Below are positions 30,822 to 40,500 of a DNA stretch of 59,091 bases, one piece after another. The stretch spans positions 1 to 59,091 of the forward strand of contig CALUMB010000006.1 in assembly GCA_944321645.1 (NCBI GenBank). The letters are read 5' to 3'. The translations under genes were made by a program, and so were the position numbers. Position 1 is the stretch's first letter; each line of letters opens with the position of its first letter. The notes under the pieces are model-generated. The model ran no database searches, was not told the DNA's origin, and saw nothing but the letters and a program-made list of their open reading frames with translations. Origin of the DNA: an uncultured Prevotella sp. (GTDB lineage Bacteria > Bacteroidota > Bacteroidia > Bacteroidales > Bacteroidaceae).

Positions 30822-31610
30822 CTACCTCGCAGGTCTGCGCCGTTCGCCGCCGCGTTCCCAAATGGTCTGTCCTCCGTCGTCGTAGCGGTTTAGCGCGCCC
30901 AAGTCGGGCATGTCCCTTGCCTTGCCGCCTCCTCCGTTTTTGCCGTCGAGGTTGGCCGTGCCGTCTCCACGCTGGCTCCGACGCAGTTTTTCTTCTATCT
31001 TCGTGTTGCGTCCTTTCACCTCACCCTCACGCGCGGCAGTGGCCACGTCCGCGTCGTGGTTGAGGGCGTTCATCGCCATCTCCACGCTCTCCTGGGAAAA
31101 CTTACCCAAAATCCCGTCCTTCATCACGCCGATAAGGAACGACATCGCATCGTCTATCTCACCGTCGCTGTACCCGCGTTCCTGCTGCAGGCGTTCCACC
31201 ATGCCGCGCGTCTCCTCGATGTTCCTTCGGTACTGCTCGTCAAACTCCTTTTCTTTGGCCACACGCTCGGCGAAATCTTGGCTCGCCTTTGCCAGTTCCT
31301 CCTGCTTGGCTGGGTCTTTCAGCTCCTCCACGAAATCGTCGCCGAACATCCGCACAAGCTCCACCGCAGGGTTTCCGCCCTTGCGCCAGTTCGTCAGGAA
31401 GGCCGCGCTCCGGGGGTCGCCAGTGAACAGGTCTGAAAAGGCTTTCTCGCGTTCCTTGTAACCTGCCAATTCCCTGTCGTAACCGTCGTAATCTTCATTA
31501 ACTTGGCCCCACAAAGCCTCGTCGTCGGCAAATTCCTTGTCAGGGTGCTTGCCCTTCATCCGTTCCGCGAATTTGTCGCGGTTGCTCGTAACTCTCTTCT
31601 CGTCAGGCAT
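30822..31610 (-). CDS. capsid scaffold-type protein
   Basis: A 262-residue, highly charged, mostly helical protein from ATG 31610 (PDEKRVTSNRDKFAERMKGK). It contains long coiled-coil segments (LAKASQDFAERVAKEKEFDE, NIEETRGMVERLQQERGYSD), a helical DAMSFLIGVMKDGILGKFSQ block and a basic Gly/Arg-rich C-terminus (EKLRRSQRGDGTANLDG, ERGGERRRPAR). This composition and its place just upstream of the capsid gene are those of phage scaffolds, whose basic C-terminus contacts the capsid protein. A longer frame to 31670 adds sequence that overlaps the promoter and is rejected. Confidence 0.65.
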   Translation of the reverse strand: MPDEKRVTSNRDKFAERMKGKHPDKEFADDEALWGQVNEDYDGYDRELAGYKEREKAFSDLFTGDPRSAAFLTNWRKGGNPAVELVRMFGDDFVEELKDPAKQEELAKASQDFAERVAKEKEFDEQYRRNIEETRGMVERLQQERGYSDGEIDDAMSFLIGVMKDGILGKFSQESVEMAMNALNHDADVATAAREGEVKGRNTKIEEKLRRSQRGDGTANLDGKNGGGGKARDMPDLGALNRYDDGGQTIWERGGERRRPAR

Positions 31611-31648
31611 TTCCTTGCTCTTTAATGGTGTTGCGAATCGACACCATG

Positions 31649-31656
31649 CAAATTTA
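31649..31656 (-). promoter_or_regulatory. candidate promoter element (TAAATTTG) for the head operon
   Basis: The minus strand reads CCCTAAATTTGCATGG, a TAnnTTTG match 38 bp before the scaffold ATG. T-rich TTTG sequences lie upstream, though not at ideal -33 spacing. Confidence 0.45.
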
Positions 31657-31732
31657 GGGAAACAAAACAAATGTGGCGGTATAACTTTTTACGCTCAATT
31701 CGCTAATTTTGAAACACAGGCAAAATGTATAA

Positions 31733-31874
31733 TTAATGTCCGCATTTAGCCTAAACGAAGGAAACAAAGAAGCCAAGGGGCATACGTCCTCTAACTTCTT
31801 AGCGGAACGAAGTGGAGCGATGACTTCTTATAACTCCTTTAACTCCTTTGAATAGGAGCTTTGCGGATATTCAA
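31733..31874. mobile_element. MITE-like element, copy 4
   Basis: It starts TTAATGTCCGCATTTAGCC and ends GGAGCTTTGCGGATATTCA plus one A. Flanks AAATGTATAA (31723-31732) and AAATGTATTA (31875-31884) match at 9 of 10 positions, consistent with target duplication. Inside are the AAGGGGCATACGTCC hairpin and CTCCTTTAACTCCTTTGAA direct repeats. It separates the minus-strand head operon from the plus-strand terminase operon; its right end lies just before the start codon of 31884-32336. Confidence 0.8.
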
Positions 31875-31883
31875 AAATGTATT

Positions 31884-32336
31884 ATGAAGCACCGCGGAGC
31901 AATGATGGAATACGCCGGGGAGCGAATGAAAGACCTCATGAGGGCGCATGACGAATACATCTCGTCATGCCAATACATCCGCATGTCGGATGTCTACGCC
32001 GCAATCGTCAACATGCAGTCACGCCGCTTCTGGGTCAGCGACACGCGCGCCACAAAGGTCGTGTGCGCCATGCTGCGGGGGGCCCCGCCGAAAGGGATGC
32101 GCCCGCTCAAGCGCGAGATGTTCGAGGAAATCCTCAGGCGCGTGCTCGCACTGAGGGAGGAAAGGCCGGGGCTTGCCATCATGGCGTGCTGCAGAATCGT
32201 CGTGGCGCAGCCCGCACCGAAGTTCTACCTCGCGCCGGGGAGCGCAAAGGTCATGGTATGCAAGGCACGCAAGCAATGGGCGCAGGAAAAGGCCACGAGG
32301 TTGCGCCTACCGCACCTACCACACCATGAACCATAA
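31884..32336 (+). CDS. phage protein upstream of terminase, possible small-terminase type
   Basis: A 150-residue protein from ATG 31884 (alternative 31902). Helical segments RMKDLMRAHDEYISSCQYIR, MSDVYAAIVNMQSRRFWVSD and EMFEEILRRVLALREERPGL lead to APKFYLAPGSAKVMVCKARK. Genes of this type often precede terminase in Bacteroidetes phages; a small terminase or DNA-recognition role is possible but has no motif support. The start codon's first base lies in the MITE copy 4 flanking repeat. Its end overlaps the rhomboid gene by 11 bp. Confidence 0.5.
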   Translation: MKHRGAMMEYAGERMKDLMRAHDEYISSCQYIRMSDVYAAIVNMQSRRFWVSDTRATKVVCAMLRGAPPKGMRPLKREMFEEILRRVLALREERPGLAIMACCRIVVAQPAPKFYLAPGSAKVMVCKARKQWAQEKATRLRLPHLPHHEP

Positions 32337-32853
32337 GCCTCACGCAAGCCAGCCACGGCGCGGGGCCATGGCCGCCGTCGCCGTCGCCCTGCTGGTGGTC
32401 GCACTCTCGCCATTCCGCATCGCAGGGTGGGGCGAGGTCGGCATATACGCCCATTGCCCCGTGTCGGCAAGGCTGCTCTACCCTTTCTTCCATGCGGGCG
32501 TGCTGCACGCCGCGCTGAACGCATGGTGCCTGCTCTCCCTGGCGTTTCTCTACAAGGTCACGTGCAAGCGCATCCTCATCGCCTACATCATGGCGGTCAC
32601 CGTTCCCGTCGACACGCTCTCCGCGTTCCTGCCGTTCGACAATCCCACGGTCGGACTTTCGGGCGTGGTTTATGTCCTGTTTGGCACAATCTCGTTCGAG
32701 GTGGCACGCAAACGGTATTTCCAGCTGTGGATGTTGTCCTACATTACCGTAGGCTTCATTCTTCCGAATACCAACGCATGGCTGCACCTCTACTGCTACC
32801 TCTGCGGCCTTGCCTTTGCATTGTTGAATAAACCAATAACATTGAAGCGATGA
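32326..32853 (+). CDS. rhomboid-family intramembrane serine protease
   Basis: A 175-residue membrane protein with six predicted hydrophobic segments. All three rhomboid hallmarks are present: HAGVLHAALN (HxxxxHxxxN) in the second helix near residue 64, GLSG (GxSG with the nucleophile Ser) near residue 111 within VGLSGVVYVLFG, and a catalytic His in the last helix, AWLHLYCYLCGLAF, near residue 153. It is a minimal bacterial-type rhomboid without extra domains. It overlaps the preceding gene by 11 bp and the large terminase start by four bases, so it belongs to the terminase operon. Its substrate could be a host or phage membrane protein; unusual in a packaging operon. Confidence 0.75.
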   Translation: MNHKPHASQPRRGAMAAVAVALLVVALSPFRIAGWGEVGIYAHCPVSARLLYPFFHAGVLHAALNAWCLLSLAFLYKVTCKRILIAYIMAVTVPVDTLSAFLPFDNPTVGLSGVVYVLFGTISFEVARKRYFQLWMLSYITVGFILPNTNAWLHLYCYLCGLAFALLNKPITLKR

Positions 32854-34958
32854 CAAGGGAAGATGCGGTGCAAGATATAATAAAGGAGAACGACAGGCGC
32901 AACGCGGAAATCTACGCCAAGTTCGACCCCATCTCCGGCTACGGCTCGGTCGGGGAAAGGAAAGAGGTGTGCATCGGGGATTTCCCGATACAGAGGCAGT
33001 GGCTGCCGGTCGAAATGATGAATGTGCCTCTCGTGGCGCAGCTTGTTGAGTGCGGCTCTGTCCGTGCGTTCCTGACGGATTGCATGGAGGTCGAATACAA
33101 CGAAGCAGACCGCCTGAAAGTCATCGAGGAGTTCGTGCGTGTCCGTTGCCGCTATGACTTCGCGTTTTGGGCGGCTATGTTCGTTTATATCAAGAACAAG
33201 GAAGGTGGCGAAGACGTGCTCTTCCGCCTCACGCGCCCACAGAGGCGTTTCGTCAGAAGGCTTGAAACGCTGCGTAAGGCAGGCAAGCCGATACGTATCA
33301 TCCTGCTTAAAGCCCGGCAGTGGGGAGGCTCCACCACGTCGCAGCTTTACATGGCATGGCTGCAACTCATCCACAAGGTGGGCCTAAACTCGCTAATCAT
33401 AGCCCATCAGGGTTCTGCTTCCGATGAAATTAAGGACATGTTCGACCGCATGATTAAGTATTACCCGGTGGACATGCTCCACAAGTTGGGCGAGGCGTAC
33501 AGTGAGAACGAGCCTAAGCTGGTCGGCGTGGGCAAGTCGGGTAGTATCTTCCGTGTTCCGCAGCGTAACTGCAAGATAAAGATTGGTACGGCACAACGCC
33601 CTGACGGATGCCGTGGAGGCGATTACAGCCTCGTGCATCTCTCCGAGGTCGGGCTATGGGAAGCCACGGAGGGTAAGAAGCCCGAGGACATCGTGCGTTC
33701 CGCCTGTTCGGGCGTGCTTTACAAGCCGTACACCATGATTGTGTATGAGAGCACCGCCAACGGTACGGGAAACTTCTTCCAGCAGGAATACGACGACGCT
33801 AAGAGATGGGTCAATGGGAAAAAGGTCTCGCAGTTTGAGGCGATGTTCGTCTCTTGGTTTGACATTGAGAAATACTCGTTGCCTGTCGAAAACATTACGG
33901 AGTTCGCTACCACCTTATATAATAATAGGAATAATACTAACGTAAGTTCTAATCGTGAGGAGAGCGGCAGTTACCTGTGGTGGCTGTGGAATATTGGCGC
34001 GACGTTAGAAGCCATACACTGGTACGTGGTGGAACGTGCCAAATACAACGACCACGCATCAATGGCTTCCGAATACCCGTCCGACGACATCGAGGCGTTC
34101 GTCCATTCGGGTACGATGGTGTTCGACAAGTACAAGGTAGAGGCGTTCAAGAAGTCATGCGAAAAAGGACCGCGTTACGTGGGCGACGTCTATGCCGATG
34201 CCGACGAGGGAAAGAATGCGCTGAAGAACCTGCGCTTCTCCGAGGACAGGCAGGGGATGTTGTGGATATGGGAGAAGCCCGAAATAGACCCTGACGAGAA
34301 AATCACCAACCGTTACCTTACGGTTGTCGATGTGGGCGGACGCTCGGCAAAGGCCGACTGGTCTGTCATCGTCGTCTTCGACCGCCTTTTCATGATGGAC
34401 GGCGGAAAGCCGGTCGTCGTGGCGCAGTGGTACGGCCACTGTGACATTGACTTGCTGGCGTGGAAGGCGGCACAGGTGGCGGCGTTTTACGACAACTCCC
34501 TGCTTGTAATCGAGAGCAACACGCTTGAGACGCACGACAAGGAACGTGACGTGGACGGCGACCAGTCGCAGTTCATACTCAACCAGCTCAAAAGGGTTTA
34601 TCCCAACCTATACGCGCGGAAGCAGTCGGAAGAGGACATCTTGCAGGGCGTGCCTAAGAAATACGGCTTCCATACCAATGTGGCGACAAAGCCCATGATT
34701 ATATCTACGCTCGTGAAAGTAGTCCGTGAGAACCTTTACATCGAACGCGACAAGCGTTGCCTTGACGAATACCTGACTTATGAAAAGAAACCCAACGGGG
34801 CTTATGGTGCGGTAATCGGCAAGCATGACGACTTGCTCATGACACGCGCCATAGGGTTGCACATCTGTTTCTACGAGATGGAACTTCCGAAAGTCGTGAA
34901 AAGGCAGGGGCGTTTCACCGTCAAAAAGAAAAAGGCTGTCTCGGCAGCTACAATATAA
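32850..34958 (+). CDS. terminase large subunit
   Basis: A 702-residue protein, at the upper end of the TerL size range. ATPase part: RIILLKARQWGGSTTSQLYM is the Walker A region (near residue 155), DYSLVHLSEVGLWE contains the Walker B/catalytic carboxylates, and YESTANGTGNFFQQEYDDAK is motif III-like coupling. Nuclease part: LTVVDVGGRSAKADWSVIVV provides the first metal-binding Asp, NSLLVIESNT the second acidic residue, and IGKHDDLLMTRAIG the last DD pair. It drives DNA into the procapsid and cuts it. The ATGA overlap with the rhomboid gene is notable. Confidence 0.9.
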   Translation: MTREDAVQDIIKENDRRNAEIYAKFDPISGYGSVGERKEVCIGDFPIQRQWLPVEMMNVPLVAQLVECGSVRAFLTDCMEVEYNEADRLKVIEEFVRVRCRYDFAFWAAMFVYIKNKEGGEDVLFRLTRPQRRFVRRLETLRKAGKPIRIILLKARQWGGSTTSQLYMAWLQLIHKVGLNSLIIAHQGSASDEIKDMFDRMIKYYPVDMLHKLGEAYSENEPKLVGVGKSGSIFRVPQRNCKIKIGTAQRPDGCRGGDYSLVHLSEVGLWEATEGKKPEDIVRSACSGVLYKPYTMIVYESTANGTGNFFQQEYDDAKRWVNGKKVSQFEAMFVSWFDIEKYSLPVENITEFATTLYNNRNNTNVSSNREESGSYLWWLWNIGATLEAIHWYVVERAKYNDHASMASEYPSDDIEAFVHSGTMVFDKYKVEAFKKSCEKGPRYVGDVYADADEGKNALKNLRFSEDRQGMLWIWEKPEIDPDEKITNRYLTVVDVGGRSAKADWSVIVVFDRLFMMDGGKPVVVAQWYGHCDIDLLAWKAAQVAAFYDNSLLVIESNTLETHDKERDVDGDQSQFILNQLKRVYPNLYARKQSEEDILQGVPKKYGFHTNVATKPMIISTLVKVVRENLYIERDKRCLDEYLTYEKKPNGAYGAVIGKHDDLLMTRAIGLHICFYEMELPKVVKRQGRFTVKKKKAVSAATI

Positions 34959-34977
34959 ATCTTTAATCACAAGTATC

Positions 34978-35352
34978 ATGCAAATCTTTAAAAAGCTAAA
35001 GGCAATCCTCCGCTTGCGCGAAGCAGTGAGAAAGGCCGACGAGGCACATCGGGAAACAGGAGAGCGTTATTATGTCATGCCCGCTTCGGCTGACGGAAAG
35101 CTGATAATCATGGACAGGCTCAATTTCCGCAAGCTCAAGCACAAAGGGTATATCACCAACCGGGCGTATGTGCGCGACCTCGAAGTTGAATGCTTTTATT
35201 TCACGCCTTACCGCGACGGCTCATGCGCACTGGCCCCCGAAGTGGAGGCCGTCAAGCGCAAACAATATTTCAGTTGGTACGCCGACTGCATTAGGAAATC
35301 CAAAAACAAGAAAAGGAATGGGATACACGGCAAAGGACAAACAGGACATTGA
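34978..35352 (+). CDS. small phage protein downstream of terminase
   Basis: A 124-residue basic protein: LKKLKAILR-like opening (IFKKLKAILRLREAVRKADE), then RYYVMPASADGKLIIMDRLN, LKHKGYITNRAYVRDLEVEC and FYFTPYRDGSCALAPEVEAV. The alternating strands and basic helices suggest nucleic-acid or capsid contact. This orphan is typical for Bacteroidetes phages in this position; function unknown. Confidence 0.6.
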   Translation: MQIFKKLKAILRLREAVRKADEAHRETGERYYVMPASADGKLIIMDRLNFRKLKHKGYITNRAYVRDLEVECFYFTPYRDGSCALAPEVEAVKRKQYFSWYADCIRKSKNKKRNGIHGKGQTGH

Positions 35353-35431
35353 GGGTGTGCAGACACTGACACACGACCCACTCGCCACGTATCAGATTGC
35401 AGGCAAGGGCAAGCCGAAAAAACACAAATGA
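35318..35431 (+). CDS. very small phage protein
   Basis: A 37-residue ORF (GYTAKDKQDIEGVQTLTHDP, ending GKGKPKKHK) overlapping the previous gene by 35 bp and preceded by AAAAGGA. Short but with a credible amphipathic start and a basic tail; kept at low confidence. Confidence 0.4.
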   Translation: MGYTAKDKQDIEGVQTLTHDPLATYQIAGKGKPKKHK

Positions 35432-35475
35432 AAAAGGCGGAAACATCGTTTGTGATGTCATCCGCCTCCATTTTT
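35431..35475. terminator. bidirectional terminator between terminase and portal transcripts
   Basis: AGGCGGA (35435-35441) pairs with TCCGCCT (35461-35467), and the inner ACATC/GATGT stem caps it. It is followed by CCATTTTTC on the plus strand and by TTTTTCATTTG on the minus strand. It therefore can stop both the terminase operon and the portal transcript, whose stop codon lies at 35475. Confidence 0.7.
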
Positions 35476-37457
35476 CATCTGCCCAATGCTTGGTGCAACT
35501 GGTTCACAGCTTGCATGTTCGCGCCTTGTTGCGCCTGCTGCATCAGCTGCGGCGGTATGCCGCCAGGCGTGCCGCCCCGTTCGATTTGCTCGCGCTGCGC
35601 CTTGATGTTCTGCAGCAGTTCGTCCGCAAACGGGAAATCGCCGAATTCAAGCAGTTGCTCCACATTGATGGCCTGCGACTGGAACAGCTGCATTAATATG
35701 TCGTTGGCCAACTGGCGGTAGGCAGGTGTCGAAGTGCTTTCGGTTATCGACAGGTCAAATTCCACGTCGCGTATCTTCTTCGGGTCATATTCAATCTGCG
35801 CCCCGCTCTTCCCGGCGATGTTGAATACGCGCTTGGTGTCGTAGAACTGCTGTATGTTCTTGACATCCTTATATGCGCCGTCTATCGTGAACTGGCTGTA
35901 ACATTCCAACATATCAAGCAAGGCCATTGTTGAGTTCTGAACCTGTTGGTTGTACATGGCCGCGCTTTGGCCGGAGAAGCCGGGCTTTCCTTGCAACGCG
36001 CCGTTCACGCCGCTGATGTCCTCGAAGAATTTCAGTTGCAGGTTCAGCAACTCGGTGATGCCGATGTTTGTCGAGTTGTTGGCCACTTGCTGCGGTATTT
36101 TTCCTGATGACGACGGCTTGTAGACGATCACGCCGTTGAACTCTGCCCAGCTCTCGGCGATGTCCTCAATGCTCACGCCGTCGGGCAGGCAGTCCTCGGG
36201 CATCAGAAGCACACCCTTGGCCGACGCGCGCATAATCCAGTCATATAGGGTGATGAGGCGGTTCGTGTACCGTTGCTGGTCTATCACGTCAGCAACGAAA
36301 GAGTGTATCTCCCCGTCAATGAACGGATACGCCTTGAACACGTAGGGGTGGCTTCCATGCTCGTATGGCGTTTCACCTTCTTTCAGGATGTCGCCGAACG
36401 GAGAAAGGTAATAGAAGTACCAATAATCGTCAACAAACCATTCCGCCTTGATCAAAGGCACTTCTTCCTCGGGCATTCCTGCGCCTTTCGCCATCTCCAT
36501 GCGCTCGCGGTTCACTTGTTCCACTTCCGTAGCGTAGTCCTCCACGTCTATCTTGAAGATGTCGCCGTTCTGGTAGTCGTGGCAGCGGTAGCGGGGCTTC
36601 TGCTCCTTCCTCCACACCTCTATCACCCTGCACCTGCCAGGCTCGCTCGTCAGCAGGAAGTCGTAGTTTTCCAACCTGCTGTAGCCGAAACGCTCCGCAT
36701 AGCTGGCGATGTACTCCCTGCGTGCCGCCCATTTGTAGATGTCCCTGAGACGACGGTATTCATGCGGACTGTGGGCGAACTGCTCGCACAGCTGCCCGAA
36801 GCTGATGTCATGCACCTCGCCGAGGCACGTCACGTCCCATCCGCGGAAGTCGCGCATATTGTTGTCGATGAAGAAATTGTTGGGCTGTACGTAGTCCGTC
36901 CAACAGTCCTCCTTCCCGTTCCTCCAACCGTAGCTCTTGCGGTGGACGATGAAACCTGAAATCAGGAACTCCTCCATGCTTCGGGCGTTCACCTCGCTCA
37001 TGCGGTTGAGCTGCATGTTGCATTGCAGGATGGTGCTCATCGTCTCGCCAAGCTTCTGCTCGTCGCGGTCGCGTGCGGTGCAGGTTGGTTCTTTCATCTG
37101 GCTTCGGTACACGCCCAGCACGTTACGCACCAAACGGCGGATGAGGTTGTTCGTGAGCGGAACGTTGTTGTTCATCTTGATGTAATCCTCCTCACTGATG
37201 CTCTTGCCGTCAACGCATATCATGTCGTTCCACTGTTTGCCGTAGGTATACCGCTTGTTGCGCTCCCGGTCATGCCGGAAGTCGTCCATCTGGTTCCAGT
37301 AATGCTGCGCTTCCATGAGCACGTCAAACGCCCTGCGGTCGCCGAAGTGCTTCTCCGAAAACGCCACGGTGTCAATTTCAGTATCACCGCGCTTCGGGGT
37401 TATGCGGCTCATAGGAAACAATACCGCCTTGCCTTTTGATTTCGTTATTGTCGTCAT
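35475..37457 (-). CDS. portal protein
   Basis: A 660-residue protein, within the range of large portals of short-tailed phages. Features: RNKRYTYGKQWNDMICVDGK, NNVPLTNNLIRRLVRNVLGV with YRSQMKEPTC (a common portal opening), SMEEFLISGFIVHRKSYGWR, YVQPNNFFIDNNMRDFRGWD, VADVIDQQRYTNRLITLYDW and the long helix AAMYNQQVQNSTMALLDMLE. The C-terminus is Gln/Gly/Pro-rich (GGIPPQLMQQAQQGANMQAV). It forms the dodecameric vertex ring and contacts TerL and the ejection proteins encoded upstream on the same strand. Confidence 0.85.
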   Translation of the reverse strand: MTTITKSKGKAVLFPMSRITPKRGDTEIDTVAFSEKHFGDRRAFDVLMEAQHYWNQMDDFRHDRERNKRYTYGKQWNDMICVDGKSISEEDYIKMNNNVPLTNNLIRRLVRNVLGVYRSQMKEPTCTARDRDEQKLGETMSTILQCNMQLNRMSEVNARSMEEFLISGFIVHRKSYGWRNGKEDCWTDYVQPNNFFIDNNMRDFRGWDVTCLGEVHDISFGQLCEQFAHSPHEYRRLRDIYKWAARREYIASYAERFGYSRLENYDFLLTSEPGRCRVIEVWRKEQKPRYRCHDYQNGDIFKIDVEDYATEVEQVNRERMEMAKGAGMPEEEVPLIKAEWFVDDYWYFYYLSPFGDILKEGETPYEHGSHPYVFKAYPFIDGEIHSFVADVIDQQRYTNRLITLYDWIMRASAKGVLLMPEDCLPDGVSIEDIAESWAEFNGVIVYKPSSSGKIPQQVANNSTNIGITELLNLQLKFFEDISGVNGALQGKPGFSGQSAAMYNQQVQNSTMALLDMLECYSQFTIDGAYKDVKNIQQFYDTKRVFNIAGKSGAQIEYDPKKIRDVEFDLSITESTSTPAYRQLANDILMQLFQSQAINVEQLLEFGDFPFADELLQNIKAQREQIERGGTPGGIPPQLMQQAQQGANMQAVNQLHQALGR

Positions 37458-37521
37458 AATGAATGAGATGCTTGTTGTACCTCTGCAAATATAGGCACAA
37501 CAAGCATCTTTAGTGGTTTAA

Positions 37522-40500
37522 CTATTTACGGGTCTCGTCCATGTCGCTTATCATCATCTTTTTCAATTCGTTCAGTTGGGCTTCGATGTCCTTTGCCGCT
37601 TCCTCGTCACCGTATTCGTTGGCTTCTTTCAGTATGTCATATAGGCCGTCAATATCCGGGCGATAACTCTCGAATATCTCGTAACGCCGGTATTCGGTGG
37701 AGTTATAGAGAAAGTCTATCTTTTCGGCATAGTCGAAGATGCCGTTGTTGGTATCCCTTTCGTAGCTTCTCAACCGCTTTCCCAACTTGTCGTGCTCGTC
37801 TTTCAGGCGGAAATACTCGTTGTTCACGGCCTTGTATTCCGTCCGTTCGTCTCCGTTTTTCAGGATACGGTTCAGTACGAGGAAACTTTTCGGGTCATAT
37901 TCGCGCTCTCCGACAAGGGTCTCGCCCATTTTTGTTAGCCGGTCTATTGTGTTTGCCACGCCGCCGAAATAGCCGTTCAGGACATACTCAACCTTTGCCG
38001 GGTTGAAGTCGATTGCGCCCTTGGTGTATTTGTCACCACCTGAAACTTCATTGAGTGCCTCTGACAAGTCAACGAGGTATTTGTTTGCACTCTTATAGGC
38101 TTTCGTCCATTCGGGCATTTCCTTATTATAAGGCGTGTCTTTATACAAGGGTAGGCCGGTCCAGCTTTTCTTATATCCGTATGCTTCGGCAAACGGCTTT
38201 ACAGAACTTGGGATAAGTGCCTTGAATCCTCCGCCTCCCTCCAAAAAGTCAAGTGGTAACAATTGGCTTATCTGTCCGGCTATCTTGTTGGCGATTTCTG
38301 CATCGGTGAAGTGCTCTTTTCCGCTTAGCGTACTGGTCATCAATTCGCCAAGTCCGTATATCGCACGGTATTCAACAGGAAGCGGAATGCTTATCCATTG
38401 GTCTCCGGCACGGAACAACAGGTTGCTCCTGCGCACATATTCGGGCAAGTTCCAGTAGCTGTTCTTGTCGTCTTCGTCATCGTCGCCATATCCGAGAGAG
38501 GCTACAACCGCGCCAAGCAGGAACATGACGGCCAATCCCGTCAATGCCTTTGTCGGATGGCGTTGGGTTTGCCGTCCGAAGTTGGCCGTACCTTGTATGG
38601 CGGCATTCCAAAATACGAAACCGCTTCTGCCCAGTCCTGATAGGAATGCGCTGGCGTTGCCTAATCCTGTCTGCCCGGTCGTGCCCATGAATTTTGCTCC
38701 GCTTCCTTTCTTGTTGAAATTCACGCTGATTTCCTTGGCATCGTATATGGAGCGGTCTATCGTCCTGCCCATTTCCCGTGAAGTCATGAAGGCGGCAAAG
38801 CGGGCGCAGTTTTCCACACCACGGTTAAACTCGTCAAACCTCTCTGACAGCCAATCCCACGCTTTGCGTATGGGTATCCTGCCATTAGACTTGCGGATTT
38901 CACGCCGGATGTCGTTCTTGTGTCTCTCAATGTCACGTATGTTGGCATACCCGGTTTCTCCTCCGTTCATCATGAATTGGTGGAACATGCGTTCCGTTTC
39001 ATTGTTCATGTCAAGAGTGCCGTTGCGGTGTTTAGCCAACAACATCTTCATCCTTACAGGGTTCACTTTCGCAAAGTTGCAGTGGTAACGCAAGGCATAG
39101 TTCGGACTTTCCTTTATCCATGCCATGCTGTTGGAGTACAACATATCACGGATGAAGTTCGACACGACAAAATCCGGGTTTCGTGTAGTGTACAAGGCAC
39201 TCAGTTCACGGTTTATCCTCTCTCCGGCTCTCAGTATGGCTCCGATTGCTCCCGACATGTCGTTATCGGGGTTGGTCTGACCGTTGAGTGCCTGTGCTGC
39301 CCTCGGATTGCCGTTTATAGTGATGACATAATCACGCCCTCCACGTTTCACCACTACTTGGTGCTGGCGCAAATCCCGTTTTTCTACGACACGGTAAGGG
39401 ATGTTCACCGTTTCCTTTCCGTGCTTGTATTGGTCAGGATTTTGTTCGGCCAGCTTCTTCATCCTTTCCTCGAACGCCTGCATCTTGCGTTCCACTTCTT
39501 CGGCGGTATCGTTCTCGTTGATGTTGTCCGGGAATACAGGTTTCCATTCATCCACCGTTTCATCGTATTTCAGCCACAGGTCGCTTACGCTGGCAAGGTC
39601 GCTCTGATGGTTCAGCACGAAGTTCAAGAACCGCTGTTTCACCAGCTTGTTACGGTTACCCTGCATAATGGCACTCTCCGCCATGCTTTGCAGGTAGGCA
39701 AACGGATCGTCAGCTTTCGACTTTCTTCCCTTGGCGGTCTTGATGGGAGCGTTGAATGCGCTGTTCTTGCTGTTCAGGTAGGCGTATGCTTCCTCGCCCG
39801 TCTTTTCGTCAAAGCCGCGCAACGGGATGTAATGCTCATACATCAAGCGCACATTGTCGTAGGTGTCTTTCGACATCATGCCGGTTTCATACAGTTTGGA
39901 AAGTATTGCATTGCTAACGTCCTTGGTGCGTTTCCATAAAGCGGCGGTGTCATGTGCCGCCTCGTAATCGTTGACAAGTATTTGCGCCTCCGCCTCGGCA
40001 TCTGCCACGTTGTCCGCCCCTGTCAGGGCGGTAAGCCCTGCGTAGTCCTTTTTACGGTACTCATCTATGAAATCCTGTAAGGTTTTCTTGCTGTATGGGT
40101 GCGCTTGTTGTGTGGCTTCGTAATCCTTTTGTGCATCACGCTCTGCCATCTGTCGGTTACGCTCTAGCCCGTGTTTGGCCATCATGTAATCGGCAAGTTC
40201 TTCCCGTGCTTTCTCGTTCGGTGCCAGCTTGGCCACTTCGTCCAACAGGGGCTTAAACAGCAAGTGGGCGAAAGCGTCCGCTTCGGCCTTGTTGACGGAA
40301 GACAGCCTGTTCTCGCCCAAGTAGGCGTTCTCAAAGCCGTCCACGTCCTCGATGTGCATATTTTTCTTCCCTTCCCCACGAAGAATGGCATCCATGGCCT
40401 CCCGAAGTCCGAGCATACTGTCTTGCAATGCTTCCTGCATTTGGTACATTCCACGTTTTACCCTTTCTTCATAACGCCTACGGGCATACACACGTTCATG

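Noticed and set aside
38920-39939. Plus-strand ORF of 339 codons opposite the giant gene (also 43846-44877, 46015-47175, 49900-50784)
   Set aside because: Antisense shadows of the 5609-residue frame: no family features, no start signals, and the opposite strand has clear domains.
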